Source of the DNA: Gavia stellata
Taxonomy: Eukaryota; Chordata; Aves; Gaviiformes; Gaviidae
Reading direction: 5' to 3'
Assembly (NCBI RefSeq): GCF_030936135.1
Contig: NC_082611.1
Span: 9,315,001-9,379,000 of the forward strand
DNA: 64,000 nucleotides
The notes under the pieces are model-generated. The model made no database searches, was not told where the DNA came from, and saw only the letters and a program-made list of their open reading frames with translations. Below are positions 63,520 through 64,000 of the stretch, one piece after another. Position 1 is the first letter of the stretch; each line of letters opens with the position of its first letter. The position numbers and the translations under genes are program-made.

Positions 63520-64000
63520 CTGGTAACACAAGGAAACAGTCCACAGTCTCTGTTTGGCAGGAATAAGGCAAATATTAAAATATCAACAATATATGTGCCA
63601 GTGAAGCAAATCCATCACTGGTTGTCTTAGGTAAATAGCAATTAGAAAAAGCTGAATTTCTGGGCAGGAGTAAGACACAGCATAGTGAGGACATCATCAG
63701 GATAGACTGATGTTGCATTTTTGTAAGGGAAAAATTATACTGATGGACAAACTAACATCACCTCAGAACACGGTGTTGTATGAATATGTATGAGATTGCT
63801 GGGGTTTTGTTGAATTAATTTTTAGGGATGAGGATTGTTTTTTGTTTACTTACTTCTACTTTGGTATTTTCTGATTTGTTATTCTTTGCCTGTTAGAGTG
63901 AAGTGCACTGCCATATCAATTTTATAAACAACATTGCTTTATAAATTTAAAGATTCTGAACTATCAGCATTTTTATACTGCAGGAGCTGTGTCTAATCCA
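63520..64000 (-). other. ACSM3: ACSM3 intron continuing beyond the window
   Basis: Upstream of the acceptor GTGTTACCAG at 63520-63529 (minus). The next exon should end just before R/YWLDL and encode the phosphate-binding loop; it was not found here, so this is intron. Nothing else seen. Confidence 0.7.

Noticed and set aside
1-64000. CRISPR arrays, operons, insertion sequences or phage genes
   Set aside because: None seen; the window is spliced vertebrate DNA and all named genes are known conserved ones.

Overview
This is vertebrate nuclear DNA: split genes with GT-AG introns, CpG-island promoters, AATAAA poly(A) signals and no prokaryotic features. Sparse interspersed repeats, compact introns and the protein sequences suggest a sauropsid, most probably a bird; that is inference and no species is claimed. 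The gene order DCUN1D3 - REXO5 - ERI2 - ACSM corresponds to the human 16p12 block, read here with DCUN1D3 and ERI2 on + and REXO5 and ACSM on -.

Layout. 1-6960: AT-rich flank with no gene I can name; two possible minus-strand terminal-exon-like stretches lie near 5.4-5.8 kb. 6965-7960: CpG-island promoter with DCUN1D3 untranslated exon 1. 7438-23249: long DCUN1D3 intron 1 with a possible cassette 5'UTR exon at 18384-18459. 23352-26275: complete DCUN1D3 coding sequence in two exons (304 aa), then 3'UTR. 26985-35430: gene-poor convergent gap. 35565-51610: complete REXO5 on the minus strand, 19 coding exons that join in frame to 775 codons plus stop. 51400-52660: CpG island shared by REXO5 and ERI2, whose start codons are 462 bp apart and divergent. 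52073-57419: complete ERI2, 8 coding exons, 687 aa. 57917-57959: convergent poly(A) signals of ERI2 and the next gene, tens of bases apart. 58204-63519: last nine coding exons (325 aa) of a medium-chain acyl-CoA synthetase, probably ACSM3, running off the right edge.

Functionally, DCUN1D3 is a membrane-anchored regulator of cullin neddylation; REXO5 and ERI2 are two DEDDh 3'-5' exonucleases fired from one bidirectional promoter that carries a textbook CDE-CHR spacing; ACSM3 is a mitochondrial acyl-CoA synthetase. Exon borders were worked out by hand from splice sites, phase continuity and remembered human proteins; transcription starts and UTR limits are estimates.
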